Part shown: positions 1-7,176 of the stretch, piece by piece
Position numbering within the stretch: position 1 is the first letter of the stretch
Layout: every line of letters begins with the position of its first letter
From: JADFUZ01 sp034430415
Lineage (GTDB): Bacteria; Chloroflexota; Dehalococcoidia; GIF9; AB-539-J10
DNA: 21,376 bases
Assembly: GCA_034430415.1 (NCBI GenBank)
Contig: DAOUEN010000056.1
Span: 1 to 21,376 of the forward strand
Reading direction: 5' to 3'
The notes under the pieces: model-generated
Told to the model about the DNA's origin: nothing
What the model saw: the letters and a program-made list of their open reading frames with translations, nothing else
The model's database searches: none
Position numbers and translations under genes: made by a program

Positions 1-914
1 CCCTGGGCAGAGACGAATACCCACAGCTTGTCCCTGTCCTCCCTCTCCATCAAGGCGGAATACACTTCGTTTATTCCGGCAACAACCTCAGCAGGGGTAT
101 CTCCCTTGACCTCCACTTTGACCACGCTCTGTATCGGCACGTATCTCTGGAAAGAAACCTGACCGCCATCCACCACCACATAGCCGAAGGGCGAATTCCT
201 GACCTCGGGATTATCCAGATCGCCAGGCCACTGGTACTTGACTGTGAAAGCGTTCTTAAGTTCACGCGATGGAACTAGGGCAGGCAGAGAGTACAGATTC
301 GGCAGGTCAAGGGGACCCCGGGCAAAGTGGTGCATGTGACCATTGAAGAGCAGCAAGAATCTCTGGCTCAGCTCGCGGAACAGCTCCTCTTCCAGTCCCG
401 GTACACCTCTCCACGGCAGGGTTTCATGCATGATAAGTATCTCACCTGCTTCGGGTAGTTCACTTTCGGGGATTCTGTAATCTCCCTGCCGATATCGTGT
501 TTCCAGAAAAAAGACGCGATGGTCGCCGATTGCTCTCTCTTCATCTCGCACAAAATAAAATCCATCTCCCAGATGATCCTCAAGCTCTTTCAACACTGCG
601 GCAGGATCGTGGTTGCCTCTCAAGGCGTAGACTCCATGTTTAGCACACTCAATCAAGCGCCTTAGCTCATTGCGAATCTCCGGCCAGTACTTGGCCGCTT
701 CCGAGTCCGCTATCCAGTCGCCTCCTTTTTCTCTCTCGTCAAACATGTCTCCGGCCAGAATAATCGCTTCGGGTTCTTCCGCGACGACCTGACCGATAAC
801 CTGGTTGAAGTTCTGAAGTGAGATTTCGCCTCGGGGAGACCTGTAGTTCTCGTCCTTGAAACGCTCGGCCTGCATCAGGAGATGTGCATCGCTCAAGATG
901 GCAATCCTCGACAT
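1..914 (-). CDS. Metallophosphoesterase, SbcD/Mre11-like (C-terminus off the window)
   Basis: The gene reads leftwards and stays open to the edge of the window, giving 304 codons without a stop, so it is partial. The N-terminus (MSRIAILSDAHLL) carries the D-x-H metal motif. It is followed by GDMFDE, GNHD, an MHE histidine and GHMHHF, which are the ordered metal-binding motifs of calcineurin-like phosphoesterases and resemble the SbcD/Mre11 exonuclease group. Such enzymes use two metal ions to hydrolyse phosphodiesters, in SbcD at DNA ends. The ATG at 914 is preceded by AGGCAGGA at a suitable distance. No SbcC/Rad50 partner is visible, although one could lie beyond the edge, so a nuclease role is inferred; another phosphoesterase substrate is possible. 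The fold is certain, the substrate is not. Confidence 0.85.
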   Translation of the reverse strand, partial: MSRIAILSDAHLLMQAERFKDENYRSPRGEISLQNFNQVIGQVVAEEPEAIILAGDMFDEREKGGDWIADSEAAKYWPEIRNELRRLIECAKHGVYALRGNHDPAAVLKELEDHLGDGFYFVRDEERAIGDHRVFFLETRYRQGDYRIPESELPEAGEILIMHETLPWRGVPGLEEELFRELSQRFLLLFNGHMHHFARGPLDLPNLYSLPALVPSRELKNAFTVKYQWPGDLDNPEVRNSPFGYVVVDGGQVSFQRYVPIQSVVKVEVKGDTPAEVVAGINEVYSALMEREDRDKLWVFVSAQ

Positions 915-953
915 TTCCTGCCTCGGCCAGATTATGGTGACAAACTACTCCTC

Positions 954-962
954 AGTATAGCA
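954..962 (-). promoter_or_regulatory. Extended -10 promoter for the metallophosphoesterase gene
   Basis: On the minus strand the sequence reads TGC-TATACT, an extended -10 element. It would place the transcription start near 947, about 33 nt before the ATG at 914. No convincing -35 hexamer lies 16-18 nt upstream, which is normal for extended -10 promoters. The same TGC-TATA(A/C)T form recurs before dnaE and recA in this window. Confidence 0.5.
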
Positions 963-1034
963 TGCGGAGAGTAGCACCGAGCGAAGCGCAACGGAGCACA
1001 GCCAATACCGGCGCGGGAGGATACGATAAGAGCG

Positions 1035-1301
1035 CTATTCCTGGTCTTTCCAGTTCCACCATCTCAGCAGTTCCGGCTCGTGTTTCTCATTGGATGCGTA
1101 GTACACGGCGCAGCGAAACACGTAGAGCACGCAGCGGTCCACATGCCTGCCGTGGGGAGCGCATAGCCTCAGGTAGAGTTCGTCAGGATCCCGATCCTTC
1201 AGGTCCTGGGTCGAACGCAAGCCCAGATCGCGCAAATGCCTAGCGATCTTCTTCCCGACGCCAGGAACCCGCTCCAATTCTCCCAATCTCGATTGCTCCA
1301 C
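1035..1301 (-). CDS. Cdd1-family helix-hairpin-helix protein
   Basis: An 88-residue protein. Residues 8-30 form a helix-hairpin-helix (VPGVGKKIARHLRDLG) of the kind used to contact DNA backbones non-specifically. The DPDELYLRLC segment and the VDRCVLYVFRCAVYYA segment match the small Cdd1 family, named from the Clostridioides difficile pathogenicity locus. The start is a GTG at 1301; an in-frame TAG lies about ten codons upstream and no other common start codon intervenes, so the N-terminus is well fixed even though the SD (GGAG) is very close. The family is typically about 90 residues, so the gene is complete. Its function is unknown; DNA binding is inferred from the HhH. It stands alone, with 130 bp to the racemase gene upstream on the same strand. 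Confidence 0.75.
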   Translation of the reverse strand: MEQSRLGELERVPGVGKKIARHLRDLGLRSTQDLKDRDPDELYLRLCAPHGRHVDRCVLYVFRCAVYYASNEKHEPELLRWWNWKDQE

Positions 1302-1403
1302 AGACTCCGACGCCTCAACCCCTCTCTAGAAACGCCGAAACCAGCGCCTCCGGGCTTGCAGCCCTCCACAAGATGACAGGGCTGAGCTAGACACGTGGCT
1401 CAT

Positions 1404-1427
1404 GGCCTGTCAGGCCCAATACAGGCC
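1404..1427 (-). terminator. Hairpin just after the racemase stop codon
   Basis: An inverted repeat (GGCCTGT / ACAGGCC, 10-nt loop) begins 4 nt after the TAG of the Asp/Glu racemase gene. Its position suggests an mRNA 3' end or terminator. It has no T-run on the downstream side, so intrinsic termination is uncertain. The rest of the 130-bp gap (1302-1431) shows nothing else recognisable. Confidence 0.35.
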
Positions 1428-1431
1428 TCTA

Positions 1432-2130
1432 CTAGGACCTTGCTCCGACTGCCCTTCTAAGCGCGGCCCTCGCCAGGAGTCTAGTGGAGTCCAGTATCGG
1501 AAGGACGGAGTCTCCCTGAGTGATCAGCAGCGGTATCTCCGTGCAACCGAGGACAACAGCATCACAGCCGCCATCTCTCAGCCTGTTGATCACCCCGCTG
1601 AAGTAGGACCGCGACTCCGGGGTGAAGAGACCGCAAATTAGTTCATCGAAGATGATGGCATTAATGCGTCCCCTGTACTCCGCTCCAGGAATCCTGTGCT
1701 CAATGTCTACCGCAGCGAGCCTGCTGGGATAGACCGGGCCTTCCATCAGGAAACGCGAGCCTAGAATCCCGAGGCGTTTGTAGTTCTGGCGTTTTGCCTC
1801 GGCGGCGACCTCCTCAGCGATGTGAAGCCACGGAATTGGTGATTCCTCAATGGCAAGGTCGAAGGCCTGATGGATTGTGTTGTCTGGACAGATGGCGAAG
1901 TCTGCCCCCGCCTCTGCCACTTTGGCCACCGAGGACAACATCAGCTTCGCTACGCTATCCCAGTCCCCTGCCTCGATGTACCGCATGTATTCGTCAAGCG
2001 GAGCTGTGTGCATGGTGACTTCAGGATGGGCATATCTTCCTAGCAGAGCTGGTCCTTCGGTGCAGATTGTCCTATAGCAAAGGGCTGCACCCTCGGCGCT
2101 ACACGCGACTATTCCGATGTGTTCTGCCAT
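1432..2130 (-). CDS. Aspartate/glutamate racemase family protein
   Basis: A protein of 232 residues from the ATG at 2130. That start is chosen because AAAGGAGG lies 7 nt upstream; the open frame extends 20 codons further but without an SD. Two catalytic-type cysteines sit in the expected places: Cys81 in the sequence CPDNTIH and Cys196 in LGCTEIPLL. This two-cysteine arrangement defines the PF01177 racemase superfamily, in which the thiols deprotonate and reprotonate the alpha-carbon of acidic amino acids. The CPDNT form, rather than CNT, is typical of the broad-specificity YgeA-like branch. It lies 37 bp downstream of the PhzF-family gene on the same strand and is probably co-transcribed with it. 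The substrate is not determinable; related decarboxylases, isomerases and hydantoin racemases share this fold. Confidence 0.85.
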   Translation of the reverse strand: MAEHIGIVACSAEGAALCYRTICTEGPALLGRYAHPEVTMHTAPLDEYMRYIEAGDWDSVAKLMLSSVAKVAEAGADFAICPDNTIHQAFDLAIEESPIPWLHIAEEVAAEAKRQNYKRLGILGSRFLMEGPVYPSRLAAVDIEHRIPGAEYRGRINAIIFDELICGLFTPESRSYFSGVINRLRDGGCDAVVLGCTEIPLLITQGDSVLPILDSTRLLARAALRRAVGARS

Positions 2131-2167
2131 TCCTTTCCCTCCTTTCTCAGTACACTCAACTGGCGGC

Positions 2168-3055
2168 CTACACCATCTCTCCTTTGGCAATCATCACCAC
2201 CCTTCCACCAACAGCCACATCTATACCCTCCCTCTTGTCCTCCGCCCTCGCTAGGAGCAACGAAGGCCGGCCTATCTCGTAGCCTTCCTCAACCCTAATA
2301 TCGATCTTGTCTCTCCCAAGATAGCCATACTTGACCAGATATCCAGCCAAGCACCCAACTCCACTCCCGCAGGCCGGATCCTCTGACACCCCATAGTAAT
2401 CAGCGAACATTCGGACATTGAAGTCATTCCCCCGCTTGTAGGCCTCTGGACAGAAAATGAACACCGCCTTAGCTTGCGTGTCTTTGATCAGTTCGAAGTA
2501 CCTCCCCTTGGCTACATTGGCTCTCTTCACCGCATCCAGGCTCTTCATCGGGACTACGATAAAGGGCAGCCCCGTCGACACTTCTTGAACGGGGAATCTA
2601 TCGCATATCTCTCTCTTGTCGAGGCTCAGCATCTGGGAAATAGGATCACGGTCGAACGTCTGACCAAAAACTGGAGATTTCTGCTGCATCCACACAGTGT
2701 CTATGCGTTCACCATCGCGCTCGAACGTGACCCGAATCGGCCCAATCCCTAAATTCAAGGTCATGGCCTCGACAGGCTCTCTGACAACCTCCTGCTGCAC
2801 TACATAGGCCGTCCCCAGCGTAGGGTGGCCAGCAAACGGCACCTCTGCTGCCGGCGTGAAGATGCGAACGTCGTACCCTCCATTCCGCTCCTCATCCGAC
2901 AATACAAAGGTCGTTTCAGAGAAGTTCATTTCCTTGGCGATTCGCCGCATCTCACCTTCGTGAACGTTCCTCGCATTCCTGAAGACCGCTAGCTGGTTGC
3001 CGGCATATTTCTCCTCGGCAAATACGTCCACTATGCAGAATCTGAGCTTGTCCAT
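2168..3055 (-). CDS. PhzF-family isomerase
   Basis: A full-length 295-residue PhzF-fold protein, a family built from two similar alpha/beta half-domains. Hallmarks are the catalytic glutamate Glu47 in NFSETTFV, the segment FAGHPTLGTAYVV near residue 97, and the C-terminal glycine-rich EDPACGSGVGCLAGYL that shapes the active site. PhzF of phenazine synthesis isomerises trans-2,3-dihydro-3-hydroxyanthranilate, but most homologues act on other, unknown substrates, and no phenazine genes are present here. The ATG at 3055 is preceded by GAGGGAG at about 9 nt. It is the first gene of a likely two-gene operon with the racemase-family gene, which hints that both act on the same amino-acid-like compound. 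Confidence 0.9.
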   Translation of the reverse strand: MDKLRFCIVDVFAEEKYAGNQLAVFRNARNVHEGEMRRIAKEMNFSETTFVLSDEERNGGYDVRIFTPAAEVPFAGHPTLGTAYVVQQEVVREPVEAMTLNLGIGPIRVTFERDGERIDTVWMQQKSPVFGQTFDRDPISQMLSLDKREICDRFPVQEVSTGLPFIVVPMKSLDAVKRANVAKGRYFELIKDTQAKAVFIFCPEAYKRGNDFNVRMFADYYGVSEDPACGSGVGCLAGYLVKYGYLGRDKIDIRVEEGYEIGRPSLLLARAEDKREGIDVAVGGRVVMIAKGEMV

Positions 3056-3092
3056 CTCGATTTTCTCCCTCAGGTGTTTCAGCCACTCCTAT

Positions 3093-3121
3093 TTGACCAA
3101 TCCTCCCCCCAATTCTATACT
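3093..3121 (+). promoter_or_regulatory. Sigma70-type promoter for the pyruvate-kinase-C-like gene
   Basis: TTGACC at 3093-3098 and TATACT at 3116-3121 are separated by exactly 17 nt, with five of six matches in each hexamer. The start of transcription would be near 3128, leaving a leader of about 40 nt that contains the GGAGG before the GTG at 3168. It lies in the divergent gap with the PhzF gene. A possible opposing -10 (TAGAAT on the minus strand) overlaps it, so the two directions may compete. Confidence 0.7.
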
Positions 3122-3167
3122 ACTAGACTCGCACATAGGAAGAAGATCTCACCTGGAGGTGCAGGCA

Positions 3168-3740
3168 GTGGCGACAGAAAAGAGCATCGTCTATTTCCCA
3201 GAGCCCGGTCCGCATAATGCAGAACAAGTGGTTAGCATTGTCAGAACCAGGGCTGCGGAGTTGGGCATCACCACCGTCCTGGTGGCTTCCACAACTGGGG
3301 AGACCGCAGTGAAGGCAACAGAGACGCTCCGCGGCATGAGGGTAATTGTGGTGAGCCATTGCGCTGGTTTTCGGGAACCCAATACTCAAGAGTTCAGTGA
3401 CGAGAACAGACGAAAAGCAGAGGGCAACGGCGCCACAGTGCTCACCGCCACCCATGCCTTCGCGGGGCTGAACTGGTCCATGCGCAAGAAGTTCAGTATG
3501 TATCTGTTCGAAGACATAGTGGCCAATACCCTGCGCATCTTCGGGCAAGGCATGAAGGTTGCCTGCGAGATCGCTATCATGGCAGCAGACGCAGGCTTGG
3601 TACGCACCGACGAAGACGTCATCGCCATAGCAGGCACTAGCAGAGGAGCCGATACTGCCCTAGTTCTCAAGCCGGTCAACTCCCAGGACTTCTTTGACCT
3701 AAAGGTGAAAGAGATCCTTTGCAAGCCTCACTTCGACTGA
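3168..3740 (+). CDS. Stand-alone pyruvate kinase C-terminal-domain-like protein
   Basis: A protein of 190 residues from GTG 3168, chosen because GGAGG lies 8 nt upstream and because the longer open frame would run back through the promoter and into the PhzF gene. The body (FPEPGPHNAEQ, LVASTTGETA, VVSHCAGF, IAIAGTSRGADTALVLKP) resembles the family of free-standing proteins with the fold of the pyruvate kinase C-terminal domain, known from archaea and anaerobic bacteria (Archaeoglobus AF0103 type). It contains none of the catalytic barrel of pyruvate kinase. The conserved GTSRGADTA loop is the likely ligand site. The biochemical role of the family is not established; a binding or regulatory function is a guess. 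It has its own promoter and is followed after 78 bp by the hydrolase remnant. Confidence 0.8.
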   Translation: MATEKSIVYFPEPGPHNAEQVVSIVRTRAAELGITTVLVASTTGETAVKATETLRGMRVIVVSHCAGFREPNTQEFSDENRRKAEGNGATVLTATHAFAGLNWSMRKKFSMYLFEDIVANTLRIFGQGMKVACEIAIMAADAGLVRTDEDVIAIAGTSRGADTALVLKPVNSQDFFDLKVKEILCKPHFD

Positions 3741-3818
3741 TCGGCATGCTGTCCAGCTGCGGACTCACGTCCAGGACAGCACATCCAGCCGACGGCCACG
3801 CACTCACAAGAAGCGCGA

Positions 3819-4471
3819 GTGGCAATGGAAGCGACGAGGGTAACATTCAATTCTGGCAGCCTCTCTCTTGAAGGAATGCTGGCCATACCTGAGGGCCCGG
3901 GGCCTTTTCCTGCCGTGGTAGTCTGCCATCCCCATCCCCTGTACGGCGGCAACATGGACAACAACATCGTCGATGGGCTCTGCAAAGCGCTTGGCCAACT
4001 GCCGCTCATTTCGCTCAGATTCAATTTCCGGGGGGTGGGGAGAAGCGAGGGGCAATTCGGTCAAGGAGTGGGTGAGAAACAGGATATTGGCGCAGCCATT
4101 TCTTTCGCCAGTACCATAGAGAGAGTGGATCGCGCGGCGATTGGATTGGCTGGCTACTCGGCTGGCGCTGGCTTTGCCATCCCGTGGTACTGGGGAATAC
4201 CCACATCAAAGCTTTCGCCGCAATCTCGCCTCCGTTGTCAATGTTCGATTTCGAGATTCTCAAGAGCTATACCAAGGCAAAGCTGTTAATATCTGGAAGC
4301 AGAGACAACTTCACACCCGTCAGCCAGTTCCTCCAGTTCTGTCGAAACCTTCCTGAACCCAAGGAGTACGCCACTATTGAAGGGGCCGATCATTTCTGGT
4401 GGGGGCACGAAGCTGATGTGGCCGCAAGTGTCGCCACCTTCTTTGCCAAAGCGCTGAAGGGGATGCAATAG
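3819..4471 (+). pseudogene. Alpha/beta hydrolase, interrupted by a one-base frameshift
   Basis: Two adjacent frames together encode one COG2945-like (dienelactone-hydrolase-type) alpha/beta hydrolase of about 217 residues. The first frame, from GTG 3819 or ATG 3825, gives the oxyanion segment HPHPLYGG and the nucleophile elbow GYSAG (Ser114). The second frame, picked up near 4184, supplies ISPPLSMF, the acid Asp in SRDNF (codon 4304) and the His in ADHFW (codon 4391). The catalytic triad is thus intact but divided. Restoring one C in the CCC run at 4181-4183 would rejoin the frames as AIP-VVLGN, so a single-base deletion or an assembly error explains it. There is no slippery heptamer for programmed shifting. 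No clear SD precedes the start. Whether the living gene is broken is unresolved. Confidence 0.8.
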
Positions 4472-4523
4472 GGTCCGATGCGCCTATTTCCGTCACCGCC
4501 GCTCCGATGGCTCGAGCCTGCCA

Positions 4524-4532
4524 TGTTATACT
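4524..4532 (+). promoter_or_regulatory. Extended -10 promoter for ligA
   Basis: TGT-TATACT forms an extended -10 element, with transcription expected near 4539. No good -35 is seen at 16-18 nt. An AGGA about 7 nt before the ATG at 4551 serves as SD, so the leader would be only about 12 nt. Confidence 0.5.
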
Positions 4533-4550
4533 TGTAGCTAGGAACTGGCT

Positions 4551-6578
4551 ATGCAAGACGCTACGGAAAGGGGAAGGGTAGAACGCCTGCGAGCGGCAAT
4601 CAACTACCACAATCATCGTTATTATGCGCTAGACAGCCCCGAAATCAGCGACGCGGAATATGACCAACTGTTTCACCAACTGAGGCAGCTTGAGGTTGAA
4701 CATCCCGAGCTTGTCACGGTTGATTCGCCTACCCAGAGGATGGGAGCCCCGCCAGTGGAGACTTTTGGGGTTGTGGACCACCCTCAACCCCTGTTGAGTC
4801 TGGCCAACGCCTTTTCCCACGAAGACCTGGCAGCATGGCACAGGAGAGTTGGCAGTCTGCTAGGGACACGCCAGTTCGAGATGGTTTGCGAGCCAAAGGT
4901 CGACGGGTTGGCGGTAGCCTTGACCTACGTGGACCGTGTGCTTCTCACAGGAGCAACTCGTGGCGACGGCTACCAAGGTGAGGACATCACGCAAAACCTA
5001 AGGACTGTGAGAAGCATTCCCCTCTCCGTGCCCAAGGAAGCACCTCCCAGGTTTGAAGTTAGAGGCGAGGTCTACCTGCCCAGAGCTGGATTCAGGAGAC
5101 TCAATGAGGAGAGAGCCAGGGAGGGCCTGCCCCTCTTTGCGAATCCGCGAAATGCGGCTGCTGGATCAGTGAGACAACTGGATTCCAGCATCACGGCCAA
5201 GCGCCCTCTGGACATACTGGTCTACGGGCTGGGCTGGGCTGAGGGTGCGGCTGTACCAGCAACCCACTGGGAGACCATGCTATGGCTTGAGTCTCTAGGC
5301 TTCAAGACAAACTCCGACGTGGTACTGCACCGTATGATTGAGGAGGTCGAGAACCACTACCAGAGATGGGTAAAAGAACGCGAAAGCTGGCCATACGAAG
5401 CGGATGGTATGGTGGTCAAGGTCGATTCCGTCGCTTACCAGCGAGAGCTAGGCAGCGTTGCCCGAGAACCGCGGTGGGCGATTGCCTACAAGTTCCCCGC
5501 TATTCAGGGAACCACACGCCTCCTTGATATTGGCATAAACGTGGGAAGAACCGGCAGCCTCAACCCCTATGCCATCCTGGAGCCTGTTCGTGTGGGTGGG
5601 GTTGTCATTAGCCAGGCAGCACTGCACAACGAAGAGGACATCCGCCGCAAAGATATCAGGATAGGGGACACCGTCATAGTACAGCGAGCCGGAGAGGTCA
5701 TTCCCGAGATTGTGGGTCCGGTTCTCAGCCGCCGCACCGGGAAGGAAAGGGGGTTCTCAATGCCGGCCCGCTGTCCGGTGTGCGGCAGCGAGGTCATCAA
5801 GTTTGAAGGGGAGGCCATGCACAGGTGCACCAATGCCGCCTGCCCATCCCAGAATCTTGAAAGGATCAAGCATTTTGTTAGCCGCGGCGCCATGGACATT
5901 GATGGCGTGGGCGAGAGATTATGTCAAGTCTTGTTTCAGAAAGGTCTGGTCAAGGACCCTGCCGACTTCTACTATCTTACCCGCGCTCAGCTTCTCTCTT
6001 TGGAAGGCATGGCTGAGAAGAGCACCTCCAACGTGCTGAGTTCCATCGAAGCAAGCAAGAACAGATCTCTGGCCCGCGTTATTTTCGCCCTGGGCATCCT
6101 GCACATCGGCGAAGAGTATGCCGAACTCCTGGCAGAGCACTTCGGCAGCATAGACGAACTAGCCAGAGCCAGCCAGGAGAGTCTCTTGGCTCTACCATCG
6201 ATCGGGCCCAAGATAGCCGAGAGCGTTGTCACCTTCTTCAGGCAAGAAGGTAACCGACTGATTATCGACAGACTACGGAAAGCCGGAGTCAGACTGGCGC
6301 GTGAGAACGCTGAGAGAGCCGGGCTTCAAGGACTGCCTTTGGCCGGACTCGAATTTGTTCTAACGGGACAACTGGAATCTCTTACCCGCCAGGAGGCAGA
6401 GGCCAGAGTCAAAGCCTTGGGAGGCAAGGCAGCGTCGGATGTCACCAGGAAGACCTCTTATCTGGTCATTGGCGCTGACCCGGGGGCCAAGTTGGCTAGA
6501 GCTCAACAGATGGGAGTAGAGATGCTCAGTGAAGCCGAGTTCTTGCAGTTGATAGTTCAAAGCGGTTTCCCGCTTTGA
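4551..6578 (+). CDS. ligA: NAD-dependent DNA ligase LigA
   Basis: A complete 675-residue bacterial ligase, the usual family length. It seals nicks in duplex DNA using NAD+ during replication and repair. The N-terminal Ia region (YYALDSPEISDAEYD, residues 25-39) binds NMN. The adenylated lysine is Lys116 in the KVDG motif. Next come the nucleotidyltransferase and OB domains, a four-cysteine zinc finger (Cys408, Cys411, Cys426, Cys431), tandem helix-hairpin-helix motifs around 440-580 and a C-terminal BRCT domain (from about residue 595, GLEFVLTGQLESLTR). The ATG has an AGGA SD. It is monocistronic, with an extended -10 promoter in front. Its last 22 bp overlap the convergent NUDIX gene inside a perfect palindrome, so the protein ends QSGFPL while the neighbour ends QSGKPL. 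Confidence 0.97.
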   Translation: MQDATERGRVERLRAAINYHNHRYYALDSPEISDAEYDQLFHQLRQLEVEHPELVTVDSPTQRMGAPPVETFGVVDHPQPLLSLANAFSHEDLAAWHRRVGSLLGTRQFEMVCEPKVDGLAVALTYVDRVLLTGATRGDGYQGEDITQNLRTVRSIPLSVPKEAPPRFEVRGEVYLPRAGFRRLNEERAREGLPLFANPRNAAAGSVRQLDSSITAKRPLDILVYGLGWAEGAAVPATHWETMLWLESLGFKTNSDVVLHRMIEEVENHYQRWVKERESWPYEADGMVVKVDSVAYQRELGSVAREPRWAIAYKFPAIQGTTRLLDIGINVGRTGSLNPYAILEPVRVGGVVISQAALHNEEDIRRKDIRIGDTVIVQRAGEVIPEIVGPVLSRRTGKERGFSMPARCPVCGSEVIKFEGEAMHRCTNAACPSQNLERIKHFVSRGAMDIDGVGERLCQVLFQKGLVKDPADFYYLTRAQLLSLEGMAEKSTSNVLSSIEASKNRSLARVIFALGILHIGEEYAELLAEHFGSIDELARASQESLLALPSIGPKIAESVVTFFRQEGNRLIIDRLRKAGVRLARENAERAGLQGLPLAGLEFVLTGQLESLTRQEAEARVKALGGKAASDVTRKTSYLVIGADPGAKLARAQQMGVEMLSEAEFLQLIVQSGFPL

Positions 6579-6581
6579 ACT
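6554..6581. terminator. Perfect inverted repeat shared by two convergent gene ends
   Basis: Twelve bases (6554-6565) pair perfectly with 6570-6581 around a TTTC loop. The repeat holds the TGA of ligA (6576-6578) and the TGA of the NUDIX gene (6557-6559) in mirror positions, so the same hairpin can form in either transcript. This suggests a bidirectional terminator or 3'-end stabiliser built into the coding sequences. No long T-run follows on either side, which weakens the case for classical intrinsic termination. Confidence 0.65.
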
Positions 6582-7060
6582 TCCTCAATAACATTCCCGA
6601 AAAGACACCCATAGTAGTCAGGCAATTCAACTGTATCAAAGAACTTCGCATCCTCCGCCTCCACTCCCGGGGCCGGTTCCCCATCCCCGACTTTGACCAG
6701 ATATACCACTACCAGCATATCACCGTAGACCTCGGGGTCTTCTCGTCTGGCCACTCTGATCAGCCTGACTATCTCTCCGGATACTCCTGCCTCCTCCTTC
6801 AGCTCCCTCAAACAGGCTTCTTGCGGTGTCTCGCCAATTTCAACGAAGCCCGAAGGAGAACCCCAGACACCTTTCTTGGGCGGAATCCCTCTCTTGATCA
6901 ACAAGAATCTCTTATCCCGTACCGCAACTGCCACTGCCACCGGCAGAGGATTCCTGTAGTCAATGAAATCGCAACTCGGGCAATACTTCCTCTCCTTCCC
7001 TTCAATCATCCCCACCCGAAGAGGCGTTCCGCAAATTGGGCAATACCTATGTTCCTTCAT
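6557..7060 (-). CDS. NUDIX hydrolase with N-terminal zinc ribbon
   Basis: From the ATG at 7060 the protein has 167 residues. A zinc ribbon (Cys7, Cys10, Cys27, Cys30) precedes the NUDIX domain. The box is complete, Gly71-x5-Glu77-x7-Arg85-Glu86-x2-Glu89-Glu90-x-Gly92, so the Mg-dependent diphosphate hydrolase active site is intact. A ribbon plus NUDIX is seen in NudC-like NAD(H) pyrophosphatases, but this protein is shorter than NudC and the SQPWPFPxS-type signature is absent, so its substrate is open (nucleoside diphosphate derivative). The start is uncertain: a GGAAGGA touches the ATG directly, which is too close for an SD, and a TTG at 7069 is an alternative. A 23-codon frame ends inside the gene start (7047-7118). 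Confidence 0.88.
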   Translation of the reverse strand: MKEHRYCPICGTPLRVGMIEGKERKYCPSCDFIDYRNPLPVAVAVAVRDKRFLLIKRGIPPKKGVWGSPSGFVEIGETPQEACLRELKEEAGVSGEIVRLIRVARREDPEVYGDMLVVVYLVKVGDGEPAPGVEAEDAKFFDTVELPDYYGCLFGNVIEEVQSGKPL

Positions 7061-7176
7061 TCCTTCCAACTATGAGCACCTTGATGCCACATTGGGCGCA
7101 CCTAGACCCGGTCAGCATCAACCTGCTTCCACTGTAACAGGGAGCGCACCTCGACTATCTACACAGTCAAAAGGCT

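Noticed and set aside
2997..3167. N-terminal extension of the pyruvate-kinase-C-like frame
   Set aside because: It crosses the PhzF start and the promoter, and lacks an SD; GTG 3168 has GGAGG at 8 nt.
4176..4190. Programmed -1 frameshifting in the hydrolase
   Set aside because: There is no slippery heptamer and no clear downstream stem-loop; a lost base in a C-run is simpler.
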